Positions 17,134 to 26,394 are shown, counted from the first letter of the stretch. The stretch is 59,644 bases of DNA from Reichenbachiella versicolor (GCF_003171675.1 NZ_QFZQ01000014.1:1-59644), one strand, 5' to 3'. Translations and numbers: made by a program. Notes: generated by a model from the sequence alone, not told the origin.

Positions 17134-17161
17134 AAAAGCAGATCATAGATCTGCTTTTTTT
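17134..17161 (+). terminator. Terminator of tRNA-Asn
   Basis: An 11-bp stem (AAAAGCAGATC/GATCTGCTTTT) with a 3-nt loop ends in a run of seven T, three nucleotides past the tRNA 3' end. Confidence 0.9.
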
Positions 17162-17592
17162 GTTTCTAACAAAGTCACATTCGACTGTGATTGGAATTCA
17201 AGATAAAATGAAAAATAGCTCTACTGGTTTACCATTTCTTCGTGAAATAATATTTAGTGGCTAGTCCATTCTCCAACTGTACATAACTACAAAAGAGTAT
17301 CCATAAAGCTTATCCGACCCAACAATTCACTTACATTACTATGAGTTTCAACCCACTCTTCCAGCCTAAAAACCAACAATTTAAAGTTGAAAACCTATCA
17401 TTTCGCAGTTAATCGTCAATAATACGTTTATCAAATATCAATTCACCTAATATTTATCATAGTTCACCGCTTGAAAACGTCAATTCACCGAAAATCGGTT
17501 CACATGCCTTCAATCAGATTCTATCTTTGAATCATAGTTAATAATCATAATAAAAGGTTTGAAGTTTAAGAGGTAAACTACTTTTTGATCTG

Positions 17593-17623
17593 GAACTCCG
17601 AACTGCACTTCGGAGTTCTTTTT
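17593..17623 (+). terminator. Orphan plus-strand terminator
   Basis: A 10-bp stem GAACTCCGAA/TTCGGAGTTC with a 6-nt loop is followed by TTTTT. No plus-strand gene lies upstream within 430 bp except tRNA-Asn, which already has its own terminator. That makes this hairpin the best evidence for an unannotated transcript. Confidence 0.7.
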
Positions 17624-17681
17624 CACCTTTTTAGAATTAACTCACTGGAAAGCACATAATTTAGTCTTATCATTCATATAC

Positions 17682-17719
17682 AAAGGCTGTTCACCTAGAC
17701 GAGGTAGACAGCCTTTTTT
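17682..17719. terminator. Terminator of the CHAT operon (possibly bidirectional)
   Basis: AAAGGCTGT pairs with ACAGCCTTT, with an inner ACCT/AGGT helix, and the plus strand continues TTT. It lies about 40 bp past the last stop codon of the minus-strand operon. The T-run is stronger in the plus direction. Confidence 0.65.
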
Positions 17720-17757
17720 ACTATAGGAAAATTTGTTAGTGGGAGCGTAAAAGAATT

Positions 17758-19986
17758 TTAGTCAAAAGAATCGGCAACGATTTCCAAGTCCTTTGTAACT
17801 ATAAAATGAACTATGACAGCGTTATCATTTTCTATTTGAAAACCTCTTTTATGCTCTGTTTTACTACCAATGATATTGATAGCATGATCTCCTGATTTAA
17901 ACAAAATATCGGTATAGTAAGGAGTTCTCTTTTGTAAAAACAATTCTTTTTTCAGCTTACCGTCATTATTCAGCTTTAACACGAATGTTGATTCTCCAGA
18001 TTCTGAAATTACTTTTTCCTTATTCAAATTTATGATCGAAATATAATTCCCTGAAACTACAAATCCGTCTTCCACACCAGCCAATCCGGTCACATTACCC
18101 ACAACAGGGACAACAGTCTCCCAAACAACCTCACCATTACTATTAACATGACTAATGTAAAGAGAAGACGTATCATTCAACTTATATTCTTCATCTTCCC
18201 CTTTGAATGTAATTATATATGATTGTGTGTCTTGAATATAATTTATACTTCGAGGATAATTACTATTGCGAAGCTCAATATTGGCAACCTCATTTCCCTG
18301 TTCATCATATCTGATGATATAATTTTTTCTCCCTCCCTCATCTGACGCGGTATTTACAACTACAGTACACCCTGACTGAGTATCTGTAAAAGCCGTAAGT
18401 CTTGTATCTAATAGTTGATCTGATTCATTAGTTTTTAGGCTAATCTCTTGCAACCAAGTCACTTTACCATTAGGCTGTTTCTTACAGACATAAGCGGTAA
18501 CTTTCTCCGTTTTGGAATTGTAAAAGTTACCTGCCAAATATTCACTATCATCAATATTAGTTACCTGGTACAAGGTGTGTAACTGGTCAGGATTATTCTT
18601 GTTAGATTCATCCTGCATAATATAATTAGGGATATTGTACTTTCCATAACTCAACTCTTCACCCTGATCACCTTGTTCAAACTTTGCTCTTGCCAGTTCA
18701 GTTATCGTACCAAAATACTTTTTAAAATCTGACCTACATTGAGATTTCTCTTGATTAATATAAACTTTAACTCCATCTATACCTTGATAATACCGATCCA
18801 AGAAATCTTGATACTTACTATATGAAGACTCTGTGTTTCTTTCTACTATTTTATCTAGCAAATCTTGAGCTTGTTTAGTAGTATAAAGCATCCTACCATA
18901 ACTCGACATCTTTTGATCATAATCTAGACCTGTATTGGTCTGAATGGCCTTTGCCCAATGCTCTTGATGCAATAATGCATGTTTATATTCTTTAAATTGA
19001 AAGAGTGGCTCTATTACAGATCCTAAATCGTACTTTCTGAGATTATTGATAAACTGTTTATCCACTGTCAGCTGTTCATACTGTCCCGAGGAAAAATCTT
19101 GCTCTACTCGATCGAGCTTGGACTTGATCAATTTCTCATTGTGTACCATCTGCTCTCTCAATTCTTTAATTTTTTCATTTACATAATCATGTGTATCATC
19201 TACCCATTGACCATAATTCCATACTTCAATATCATTCGCCAAAAAATTAATTTCCGCACTCAATCCATCCAGTCTATAGATATCAATAGTCTGTATATTT
19301 AGTTTTTGGCTATAACCAATATCGAATGTGTCTTTTCGTGATTGATACTCTCCAAACCATTTGATTGCGTCAAGATATGTGGACTTGAGTTTTTCAAACC
19401 TTTCGGCAAGCTGATCATCATATAGCAAGTAAAGTTCTTTTACTGTTTTATAATCACCGATGATGTCAGTAAACTGGTTAACTGCACTAGAATAAGCTGA
19501 ATAGCTCTTCCCAAACGCGTCAACAATTTTGGGCACATTATTCATAAATCTTTGCTGAATTGCTCGAGATCTTTCAATAGTATTTTGAATCGAATCAAAT
19601 GATACTACGGCTTTACCTCTCTCATCAATTACTAAAAAGTTTATGAACTGACCACTTTTCCTAGCTGCAGACCTTTCATCAAAATGTTTAATTACCTCCT
19701 CAAAGGCTAAATCGGACAATTCTATATTAGCTATAGCTCGGCCATATTCTCTTAAAGGATCACTTTCAATAAATCGCTGATGATAGATCAAACCTAGCTG
19801 TAAATAAGGCGCTACATTCTTGATACTATCTTCTGACAAATATTTTTTTAATTGAGCTACAGCAGTTTGTGGTCCTTGTTGTAAAATATTTGGCAGAGCA
19901 TCTTCTAATTTTGGTCTTTTTTGAGCTATCGATACTTTACTAATCGACATGACTAAAACTGCGATATATAAGATCTTCATTTTCAT
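17758..19986 (-). CDS. Exported protein of unknown function, fourth gene of the CHAT operon
   Basis: I do not recognise this 742-residue protein. It has a signal peptide (about residues 1-21, ending SIAQ). Residues about 25-480 are mostly helical and charged, with TPR-like character near the start (LQLGLIYHQRFIES) and coiled-coil-like stretches (EKIKELREQMVHNEKLIKSKLDR, broken here at 20 residues or so in practice). Residues about 480-742 are beta-rich with repeated blade-like segments such as VSGNYISIINLNKEK, suggesting a beta-propeller. No lipobox or catalytic motif is seen. Its start overlaps the end of the PD40/OmpA gene by 4 bp (ATGA), so the two are translationally coupled. It is a candidate partner or substrate of the CHAT protein in the same operon; this is inference. 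Confidence 0.75.
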   Translation of the reverse strand: MKMKILYIAVLVMSISKVSIAQKRPKLEDALPNILQQGPQTAVAQLKKYLSEDSIKNVAPYLQLGLIYHQRFIESDPLREYGRAIANIELSDLAFEEVIKHFDERSAARKSGQFINFLVIDERGKAVVSFDSIQNTIERSRAIQQRFMNNVPKIVDAFGKSYSAYSSAVNQFTDIIGDYKTVKELYLLYDDQLAERFEKLKSTYLDAIKWFGEYQSRKDTFDIGYSQKLNIQTIDIYRLDGLSAEINFLANDIEVWNYGQWVDDTHDYVNEKIKELREQMVHNEKLIKSKLDRVEQDFSSGQYEQLTVDKQFINNLRKYDLGSVIEPLFQFKEYKHALLHQEHWAKAIQTNTGLDYDQKMSSYGRMLYTTKQAQDLLDKIVERNTESSYSKYQDFLDRYYQGIDGVKVYINQEKSQCRSDFKKYFGTITELARAKFEQGDQGEELSYGKYNIPNYIMQDESNKNNPDQLHTLYQVTNIDDSEYLAGNFYNSKTEKVTAYVCKKQPNGKVTWLQEISLKTNESDQLLDTRLTAFTDTQSGCTVVVNTASDEGGRKNYIIRYDEQGNEVANIELRNSNYPRSINYIQDTQSYIITFKGEDEEYKLNDTSSLYISHVNSNGEVVWETVVPVVGNVTGLAGVEDGFVVSGNYISIINLNKEKVISESGESTFVLKLNNDGKLKKELFLQKRTPYYTDILFKSGDHAINIIGSKTEHKRGFQIENDNAVIVHFIVTKDLEIVADSFD

Positions 19987-22016
19987 ATCGCCAAAATTTT
20001 AAGAATTACACGTCTGTTTTTTGCTCGGTTTTCATCATTGTCATTGGGAACGAGAGGCTGATCCTCTCCATAGCCTACTGGCTGAAATCGCTGATCAGCT
20101 ATTTCATTCTCGATCAAAAATGCTACTACGCTCTGTGCTCTGCGCTCCGATAATAATTTATTATAAGCGCCCGAACCAACATCATCTGTGTGTGCTGCAA
20201 TTTCCACTTCCAAAGTGGGGTTATTATGCATCAATCCTACGACACGATTGAGTTCAGCTGAAGAGCTTTCAGTTAATTGATCCGAATTAGATTCAAACAA
20301 AATATCCTTTAATGTCAAATTCGTCCCAACTAGTAATGGCTGCAGTTTCAGCGCCACCTCAGGATTATTACCACCTCCTACATCTATAACTGTAGAGTTG
20401 AAAGCATACCCTTGATCACTAGTGGCTTCTATTTCATATCGGTCCCCTACTCTTAAAGCGACAGTTTGATTCCCTTCTATATCAATCACCTCATCACGGT
20501 TTCTATTTCGAATGCGAACCCTAGATCGTACTTTTCGATTGTTTGTAAGGTCAGATATATTAATCTCAACTTCTTCTTTGATTGGTAATAGCTCTATGTC
20601 TTTCTCAAACTCTGGAAAAACAATTAGTCCTGACAAGTCAAAATCAAAAGACTGAGAATAGAAATCTTGTTTATTCACATTAACCTGATAAATCTTACCT
20701 ATAGAAAGAGCTAATTTTAGAGAACCAGTTACATTATGACTTACCGTATCAAGAACTGTAGTACCAGACTCTTTTTCAACTACCTCTATATCTGTCTCAA
20801 TGGGATAGTAAAGTTCCCCATCATAGATATTTAGATAAAGCTGACTACTCTCATAAAGCGTTACATCTTCTTGAATCTCCCTATACTCATCTACCAACGA
20901 TAGATCATAAGAATTAACATATGTTGTATAACCTTCTGCTCGATATTCTACTGTATAACTTCGTCCGGTTGCTAATACAATGCTATATCTACCGTCAATT
21001 GGATTATTTTGGATCTGCATTACTTCTTCAGAAGTATATGCATCTCTAACAAAAATCTCTGCCGCAATACCATTATTGGATTCGTGATTTTTCACATACC
21101 CTTGAATAACATTATTTCTGAATTGCTGAAATTCTTCTGGAATGCTTACTTCATAAATGTCCTGGGAATTATAAGCATAAAACAACTTATCTCCTTGCGC
21201 AGAAATAGAAGCAAATTGATCACTTTTCTCTGAGTTAAGAAAGTCCAAAGGAATCGGCGTACCCCAATCACCAGCGTCATTTAGCTGTGACTGATACATA
21301 TCATAACTCCCTTTACCGTCTAACTTATAACTTGAAAAGATTAGGGTTCTATTATCCGCCATGATCCTCGGAGCTTTTTCACATCCTTCGTTAATAGGCT
21401 CAGGAAGAGGAATTGGTTTAGACCAAGTACCATCCAATTGTTTATTGGACTGATATATTGTGTAGCAGACTTTACTATCAAAAATCTTTTTCAGTTCCTT
21501 GTCTCTCGGTCCTTCAGGTTTGAACCTTACAAAATACATAGACTTACCATCCGCAGAGATTGATGGAAACCCTTCATACTCCGAAGAATTAATAGGTGCA
21601 CCAATATTCTTTGGTCGTGACCATCCCCTCTCTGTTCTGACAGAATAATAAATATCTTCTGCCCCCATTCCTCCTGAAAAAGAACTAAAATAAAACAGCG
21701 TATTCCCATCAAATGATATACTTGGACCTCCAATTAGATCATTTGGGCTACCATAATTATTCACACTATCAATACTAATTGGAGCTGACCACTCACCATT
21801 TTCAAATTTAGCCTCATAGAGTTCATACCGGCCAGTAATATTAGCCTCAAAAACCATAGTCTTCCCGTCAGCAGAAATGGATGGTGCATACTCCACTGCG
21901 TCACTATTAATATTTCTGACTTTACTCCCTTTGTCCACTACTGGTGTAGAGACATCCTGCGATACTCCAACATAACAAAGCATACTGAAAAAAAGCAAAA
22001 GAAATGTTCTATTCAT
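19983..22016 (-). CDS. PD40 beta-propeller / OmpA-family peptidoglycan-binding protein
   Basis: This is a 677-residue envelope protein with a signal peptide (residues 1-19, ending VGVSQ). Residues about 40-310 carry WD40-like PD40 repeats, each with the hallmark SADGKTMVF/SFDGNTLFY/SADGKSMYF motif. The middle (about 325-560) looks like carboxypeptidase-regulatory/Ig-like beta domains (GYVKNHESNNGIAAEIFV). The C-terminal OmpA domain (about 563-677) has FESNSDQL, AHTDDVGS with the peptidoglycan-contacting Asp, and LSERRAQSVVAFL and NRRVILKI. It resembles T9SS PorE but lacks the N-terminal TPRs. It is 19 bp downstream of the TPR-CHAT gene and overlaps the next gene by 4 bp. It probably tethers a complex to the cell wall. 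Confidence 0.88.
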   Translation of the reverse strand: MNRTFLLLFFSMLCYVGVSQDVSTPVVDKGSKVRNINSDAVEYAPSISADGKTMVFEANITGRYELYEAKFENGEWSAPISIDSVNNYGSPNDLIGGPSISFDGNTLFYFSSFSGGMGAEDIYYSVRTERGWSRPKNIGAPINSSEYEGFPSISADGKSMYFVRFKPEGPRDKELKKIFDSKVCYTIYQSNKQLDGTWSKPIPLPEPINEGCEKAPRIMADNRTLIFSSYKLDGKGSYDMYQSQLNDAGDWGTPIPLDFLNSEKSDQFASISAQGDKLFYAYNSQDIYEVSIPEEFQQFRNNVIQGYVKNHESNNGIAAEIFVRDAYTSEEVMQIQNNPIDGRYSIVLATGRSYTVEYRAEGYTTYVNSYDLSLVDEYREIQEDVTLYESSQLYLNIYDGELYYPIETDIEVVEKESGTTVLDTVSHNVTGSLKLALSIGKIYQVNVNKQDFYSQSFDFDLSGLIVFPEFEKDIELLPIKEEVEINISDLTNNRKVRSRVRIRNRNRDEVIDIEGNQTVALRVGDRYEIEATSDQGYAFNSTVIDVGGGNNPEVALKLQPLLVGTNLTLKDILFESNSDQLTESSSAELNRVVGLMHNNPTLEVEIAAHTDDVGSGAYNKLLSERRAQSVVAFLIENEIADQRFQPVGYGEDQPLVPNDNDENRAKNRRVILKILAI

Positions 22017-22035
22017 TGATATTGAAATACAAGAA

Positions 22036-25000
22036 TTAATGACCTAACATAACAAATGCTCCCCAATAATATGGTTGCTTAAATTTCTTTTTCAGAATTT
22101 GAATTGAATCATGAAACGCTTCTTGTTTCGTTTTTCCTCCCACCCAATTTTTATAAAAATTAGACATTAGCATCTGAGTGGTTTCGTCATTGACCTTCCA
22201 CAGACTCATGATTAAGTTATCAGCACCAGCAACAATAAACGAACGCTGAAGCCCATAAACCCCCTCTCCATTTCGAATTTCACCTAGACCTGTTTCACAG
22301 GCAGACATCACAACTAGCTCTGTATCATCTAAGTTAAGATTCATAGCTTCATAGGCAGTCAAGATCCCATCTTCACCCCCATCAAGCTTTTCACCTCGAA
22401 AAGTTTTTCCTGCCCCTGCTAATAAAAGTCCTGATCTGAATAATGGATTATACTTTGCTTCACGAGATTGTAACCCTATGTTTTCATTATCTCCAAGATT
22501 TATATCTGACATAAAGAATCCATGTGTGGCAATATGCAGTAACTTCGGATTGTCTATTTTCTTAACATTCTCTTCATTGGCATCGGATCGGTCGTGACGA
22601 TCATATTCCCAGCCACCGCGACTTAGTGTATTGGTTATATTATTTATTTCTACAAGTGTGCCTGGAAGCTCTGAAACACCATTTTCGAATCCTCGGCTAA
22701 CAGCAGCAATTGTCACGTCAGAAATACCACCCATTTCATAATCTGGATATCCAAATACTGTCGCATGATTCCTAGTCTGACGAGCTTTAATCTCCTCCTT
22801 ATTTTCTACGAGTTCTCTAGTATTCGATAATAAATAAATAGAGTATTTGTCAAAAACATATTCTTTCTTCCTAGGATCAAACAGAGTATTTACATTGATC
22901 TTATTGTATACCCCATCAGCAGAAACATATAGGTTATCAATATCTTCTATTTCCTTATCAATTGCTGACCAAAACTGGTCAAATGACCTAAGGTTATCCA
23001 TCTTGAAGACTATCAAATTCTTATACTGTTTGAAAAATTTTGTCTCCATATTAAGTCCATCTTTTACAATTACTAGTTTTGGACTACTCTCTGAAGCAGG
23101 AGTCACTATCAGCGCAGCATAGTATACAGAGTCATTTTTGATATTCTTTTTTACACGAATAATCTCCATGGCACCTTCTCCGGTTACCAAAGCTGATTTG
23201 ACATCCGTCCACTGAACAATATTTTTTTCAAACTCATTGGCAAAACCTTCTGATAGTTTGGATAGCTCTTTTTCCATTTGATTTGACTTCTGTTGCAGGG
23301 CTACCAGATCAATTTTATTAGCAAATAAATCTGCCTGACTCATATTAAGCCCTTTCACCAGGTCTTCTTTAATGGATTTCCATTCGTTGTACTTAGCAAT
23401 AAGCACATCATTTCCACTATTTAGGATTCTATTACGAACCTTATTTGTTGCATTGAGCAATAATGCCTTTGTGCTCAATTGAAGATTATAAAGTGTGGAT
23501 AGTATCTCATCACGAGAGGATTCATCCCCCCTACTCTCACTGACATATTCTATAGCAAAATCTTGATATGCTTCAAATACAGGCTTGATCTTACCATAAA
23601 AAGCACTTTTTTCAGCCTCACTCAGGGATGGAAAATAATTTTGTATACTGTGCATATAGCTCTCTATAGCATACTGATAGTCTTTCCTAGCAGCCTCATA
23701 GTCACCCAGTTTCTGTTCAACAGACGCCTTACCATAGATTGAATATGCGAGATCAGGATGATTTTCATTCAACACTTTCTTACGAATATCTATCACTTGC
23801 TGGTAGTGAACCTTGGCCCCTTCATAGTTTCCAATTTCCTGTTCTAGTACAGCTATATTATATAAAGTAGTAGCATAGGAAGGGTGTTCATCTCCAAAGT
23901 GCTTAGCGTAAATTCTAATCGACTTTTCATAGAATCTTGATGCCTTTTCATATTCACCTGTTTCCTCAAGTGTAGCTGCTAGATTATGTAATGTTTTAGC
24001 ATAAAGTGGGTGTTCAGTACCCAATAAGACTTTATCAATCTCTAAAACCTGTTCTAATGAAGCACGACTTTTTTCATAATTTCCTTGAAGGCTAAAAAGT
24101 GCTGCTTGGTTTTCAAGTACAGATGCGTAATCTACATGATTTCTTCCATGAGCTTTTTCATAGATATAAAGTGCCGACTGAAACAAAGGAGCTGCAGCCT
24201 TAAGATTTCCCATTTTCATATATAGCAATCCAAGTTCATTGGATCCGCCTGCATAATACACATGAGCCTTTCCAAACTCTTCTCCATATAGCTTCATTGC
24301 CTCCATGAAGTAACTTTCCGCGTCAGCATATTCTCCGAGATACTTAGTTACAATTCCCAACTTTTCATTGGTATACGCCAGTGAATATTTAGTAATCTGT
24401 GGAATAGTTTTTTTTGTGGCTAATACTTTGGAGAATATTGACTTGGCTTTATCATACTTTCCTTTTGTCAAGTTTAGTTGACCAAGAGTTGAATAAGTTG
24501 ACAGATAGTTTTCATTCTGGACACTTAACAATTTTTTCTTTATTTCTAAAGACTCATTTAGTACATTTTCAGCACTTAGGTATTGCGAGGTATACTGTAA
24601 ATAATTAGCATAAACCCCAAGGTAAGAGGCATATTGAAGAGGTGCTTGTTCCTTCTTCTTGGAGTATATTTTATTTAATTTTTTGAATAAACTCTCAGCC
24701 TTGTCAAAATTTTGAGTCGTTGTATAAAGACTCACTAAACCAAGCTTAATCTCAAGTTCCTTTTCATTAGTTTCCACTAAACCTAAAGCCTCCTCCAATG
24801 CTAATTGCGATATTTTATATCGACCTAAAGCAGTATTTGCATTTGCATAAGATATTAATAAATCGACTTTTATCTGTGAGGCCTCTGATATAGCATTTAA
24901 TCCTTTTTTTGATTCTTCAGCTGCTTTTTTGAATTGCCCTTTTTCAAGGTCAACCAATGTCATTCCTGAAAGTGCATTAAAATACGACTCAGAATTAGCT

Positions 25001-26025
25001 GACTCTTGTTCTTCTAAAACAATCTGAAAACTTTCCTCGGCCTTATCAAACTGAAAGCTTCTGAAATAAATTTTGCCTAGATTTACTAACGAATTGTAAT
25101 AAGCATCATCTTTTTTAGATGAGCGAGCGTCAACCAAAAGCTTCATTTTACTCAAAGCTTCTTCTATAGCTCCTTCGTTGAGCAATACGGTTGTTAAAGC
25201 ACTCAAGGCATTCAAGTTATCTGACTCGTTAGGAGCTTGAACTAAGTCAAATATCCTATTGGATTCTTCATAATATTTTTTTGCATTCACTAAATCGTTA
25301 TTGAACTCAAAAGTGGATCCAAGCTTTAATAAAAGACTTCCATAGTTTTTATCTGCAGAGTTATCATCATAAAACTCAGTCAAATCCAAAAGAGACTCAA
25401 TAGCTTGATCATACTTCGACAGGTCAATTAATAATTCAGAATAGGCATATACAATATTGAAAAATTCGGGTGAGGTCTCATCCTGTTGATTCAAAATAGC
25501 AATGGCCTTTTCGAATAGAAGTTCACTTTGCTCTTTATCTCCACTGTAGTACATTACAGAAGCTAAACTCCCTTGTACTTCGGCTATTTCAGGGCTACCT
25601 AATTCATGATAAACTTCATAGAGAATTAATGACTGATTCAGTAATTCTTTTGCTTTCAAATAGTCTTCAGATACAGAAAAAATCAATCCAAGATTATAAA
25701 GAGCGGTCCCATACACCAATTTATCTTTATTACCAATAGCTTCTAAAACTAACAGCTCTTGTGAACCATACTTTATACCTTCCTCTAACCAATCTCCCTC
25801 ATAACAAGTAATTACCAACTGTCTTAGAACTGCAGCTACATTAGCGTTATTATTCCCCTTTTCGGCGATCAGTAGTCCCAAAGCTTGTTCAGACAACTCT
25901 TTAGACTTTTCCAGATTGTAATTATCATACATCTGAGTCCCTTGGTTGTACAAGTCATACCATTCTTGACTATAACTATTAAAAGAAAAAGAACAGCACA
26001 GCAGAATTACTAAAAATTTCTTCAT
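22036..26025 (-). CDS. Exported TPR-CHAT protease-like protein (1329 residues)
   Basis: A signal peptide (residues 1-19, CSFSFNSYSQ) sends this protein out of the cytoplasm. Residues about 25-830 are tandem TPRs, the later ones of kinesin-light-chain type with 42-residue spacing (for example GTEHPLYAKTLHNLAATLEE and the repeats after it). A helical linker follows, and residues about 1010-1329 are a CHAT (caspase-like, peptidase clan CD) domain. The catalytic pair is intact: His1168 in HIATHGFF and Cys1243 in MSACETGLGE. The tail YYWGAFVMLGH is typical of CHAT domains. It is second in a four-gene operon, 6 bp after the C2-like gene and 19 bp before the PD40/OmpA gene. The substrate is unknown; known CHAT proteases cleave partner proteins encoded nearby. 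Confidence 0.9.
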   Translation of the reverse strand: MKKFLVILLCCSFSFNSYSQEWYDLYNQGTQMYDNYNLEKSKELSEQALGLLIAEKGNNNANVAAVLRQLVITCYEGDWLEEGIKYGSQELLVLEAIGNKDKLVYGTALYNLGLIFSVSEDYLKAKELLNQSLILYEVYHELGSPEIAEVQGSLASVMYYSGDKEQSELLFEKAIAILNQQDETSPEFFNIVYAYSELLIDLSKYDQAIESLLDLTEFYDDNSADKNYGSLLLKLGSTFEFNNDLVNAKKYYEESNRIFDLVQAPNESDNLNALSALTTVLLNEGAIEEALSKMKLLVDARSSKKDDAYYNSLVNLGKIYFRSFQFDKAEESFQIVLEEQESANSESYFNALSGMTLVDLEKGQFKKAAEESKKGLNAISEASQIKVDLLISYANANTALGRYKISQLALEEALGLVETNEKELEIKLGLVSLYTTTQNFDKAESLFKKLNKIYSKKKEQAPLQYASYLGVYANYLQYTSQYLSAENVLNESLEIKKKLLSVQNENYLSTYSTLGQLNLTKGKYDKAKSIFSKVLATKKTIPQITKYSLAYTNEKLGIVTKYLGEYADAESYFMEAMKLYGEEFGKAHVYYAGGSNELGLLYMKMGNLKAAAPLFQSALYIYEKAHGRNHVDYASVLENQAALFSLQGNYEKSRASLEQVLEIDKVLLGTEHPLYAKTLHNLAATLEETGEYEKASRFYEKSIRIYAKHFGDEHPSYATTLYNIAVLEQEIGNYEGAKVHYQQVIDIRKKVLNENHPDLAYSIYGKASVEQKLGDYEAARKDYQYAIESYMHSIQNYFPSLSEAEKSAFYGKIKPVFEAYQDFAIEYVSESRGDESSRDEILSTLYNLQLSTKALLLNATNKVRNRILNSGNDVLIAKYNEWKSIKEDLVKGLNMSQADLFANKIDLVALQQKSNQMEKELSKLSEGFANEFEKNIVQWTDVKSALVTGEGAMEIIRVKKNIKNDSVYYAALIVTPASESSPKLVIVKDGLNMETKFFKQYKNLIVFKMDNLRSFDQFWSAIDKEIEDIDNLYVSADGVYNKINVNTLFDPRKKEYVFDKYSIYLLSNTRELVENKEEIKARQTRNHATVFGYPDYEMGGISDVTIAAVSRGFENGVSELPGTLVEINNITNTLSRGGWEYDRHDRSDANEENVKKIDNPKLLHIATHGFFMSDINLGDNENIGLQSREAKYNPLFRSGLLLAGAGKTFRGEKLDGGEDGILTAYEAMNLNLDDTELVVMSACETGLGEIRNGEGVYGLQRSFIVAGADNLIMSLWKVNDETTQMLMSNFYKNWVGGKTKQEAFHDSIQILKKKFKQPYYWGAFVMLGH

Positions 26026-26031
26026 GTAAGA

Positions 26032-26394
26032 TTATTCTGCTACCACTTCCCAATCAATCATGTATCTGGCAATTTCCTTTTCACTATTCGGAACCATATC
26101 TACAGAATATGGTACTCCGGCTGGAAACCCTGGTACAAACGTAACTTTACCATAAAGATCATTTGGACTAAACGTATCATGATCCCAAATTTCTAAAACT
26201 ACCGGTTCCATTGGTATAAGCCCTTTGATATCAACCATCATATCATACGTACCTATTCCCACATCTTCATGACGTTTATCAACTGGCCAAATTTGTTTTT
26301 TATTATGCAAAATGAACACATCATCATAGCGGTGTTCATCATTTTGATAACAATGAATTTTTTTAAGTCTGACTGTTAAGGTTTCTTGACTCAT
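26032..26394 (-). CDS. Small C2-domain-like protein, first gene of the CHAT operon
   Basis: This is a 120-residue protein without a signal peptide. The pattern VVLEIWDHDTFSPNDLYGKV (about residues 80-99) matches the acidic loop of C2 domains, with D-x-D and N-D-x-x-G, and the N-terminal LTVRLKKIHCYQND resembles the first C2 strand. C2 domains often bind calcium or membranes or act as protein-protein modules; the acidic residues here would allow metal binding, but that is inferred. It lies only 6 bp upstream of the TPR-CHAT gene and opens the operon. Its apparent cytoplasmic location differs from the exported products that follow, which is odd. The family match is tentative. Confidence 0.65.
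   Translation of the reverse strand: MSQETLTVRLKKIHCYQNDEHRYDDVFILHNKKQIWPVDKRHEDVGIGTYDMMVDIKGLIPMEPVVLEIWDHDTFSPNDLYGKVTFVPGFPAGVPYSVDMVPNSEKEIARYMIDWEVVAE

Larger units (their letters stand above)
17162..17757. other. 596-bp gene-poor region; possible unannotated plus-strand transcript
   Basis: There is no recognised gene between the tRNA terminator and the end of the minus-strand operon, yet two plus-strand terminator hairpins occur (17593-17623 and 17682-17719). Between them and the tRNA are three TTCACC elements at 17442, 17463 and 17484, exactly 21 bp apart, a fourth related TTCACA at 17499, and a GTTAATCGTCAA element near 17409. One 23-codon frame (17341-17412, MSFNPLFQPKNQQFKVENLS and three more residues) ends just before the repeats. 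I cannot say whether it is translated. The simplest reading is a small RNA or leader-like transcript ending at 17623. Confidence 0.4.

Noticed and set aside
17341-17412. 23-codon frame as a confirmed gene
   Set aside because: It starts with ATG and ends cleanly before the TTCACC repeats, but it is short, has no clear ribosome binding site and no recognisable family, so I list it only within the orphan unit.
17058-17757. tRNA-Asn as an integration site with an attachment repeat
   Set aside because: I looked for a second copy of the tRNA 3' end (CCCAACAAGAGGA) nearby; only a short CCCAACAA match near 17319 exists, and there is no integrase gene.
17758-26394. The PD40/OmpA operon as a T9SS component set (PorE-like)
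   Set aside because: The PD40/OmpA protein lacks the TPR part of PorE, and no other Por or Gld secretion gene is in the operon.
17758-26394. A CRISPR-linked CHAT system (type III-E, Craspase-like)
   Set aside because: No CRISPR repeats or cas genes are present anywhere in the window, and the CHAT proteins carry signal peptides.
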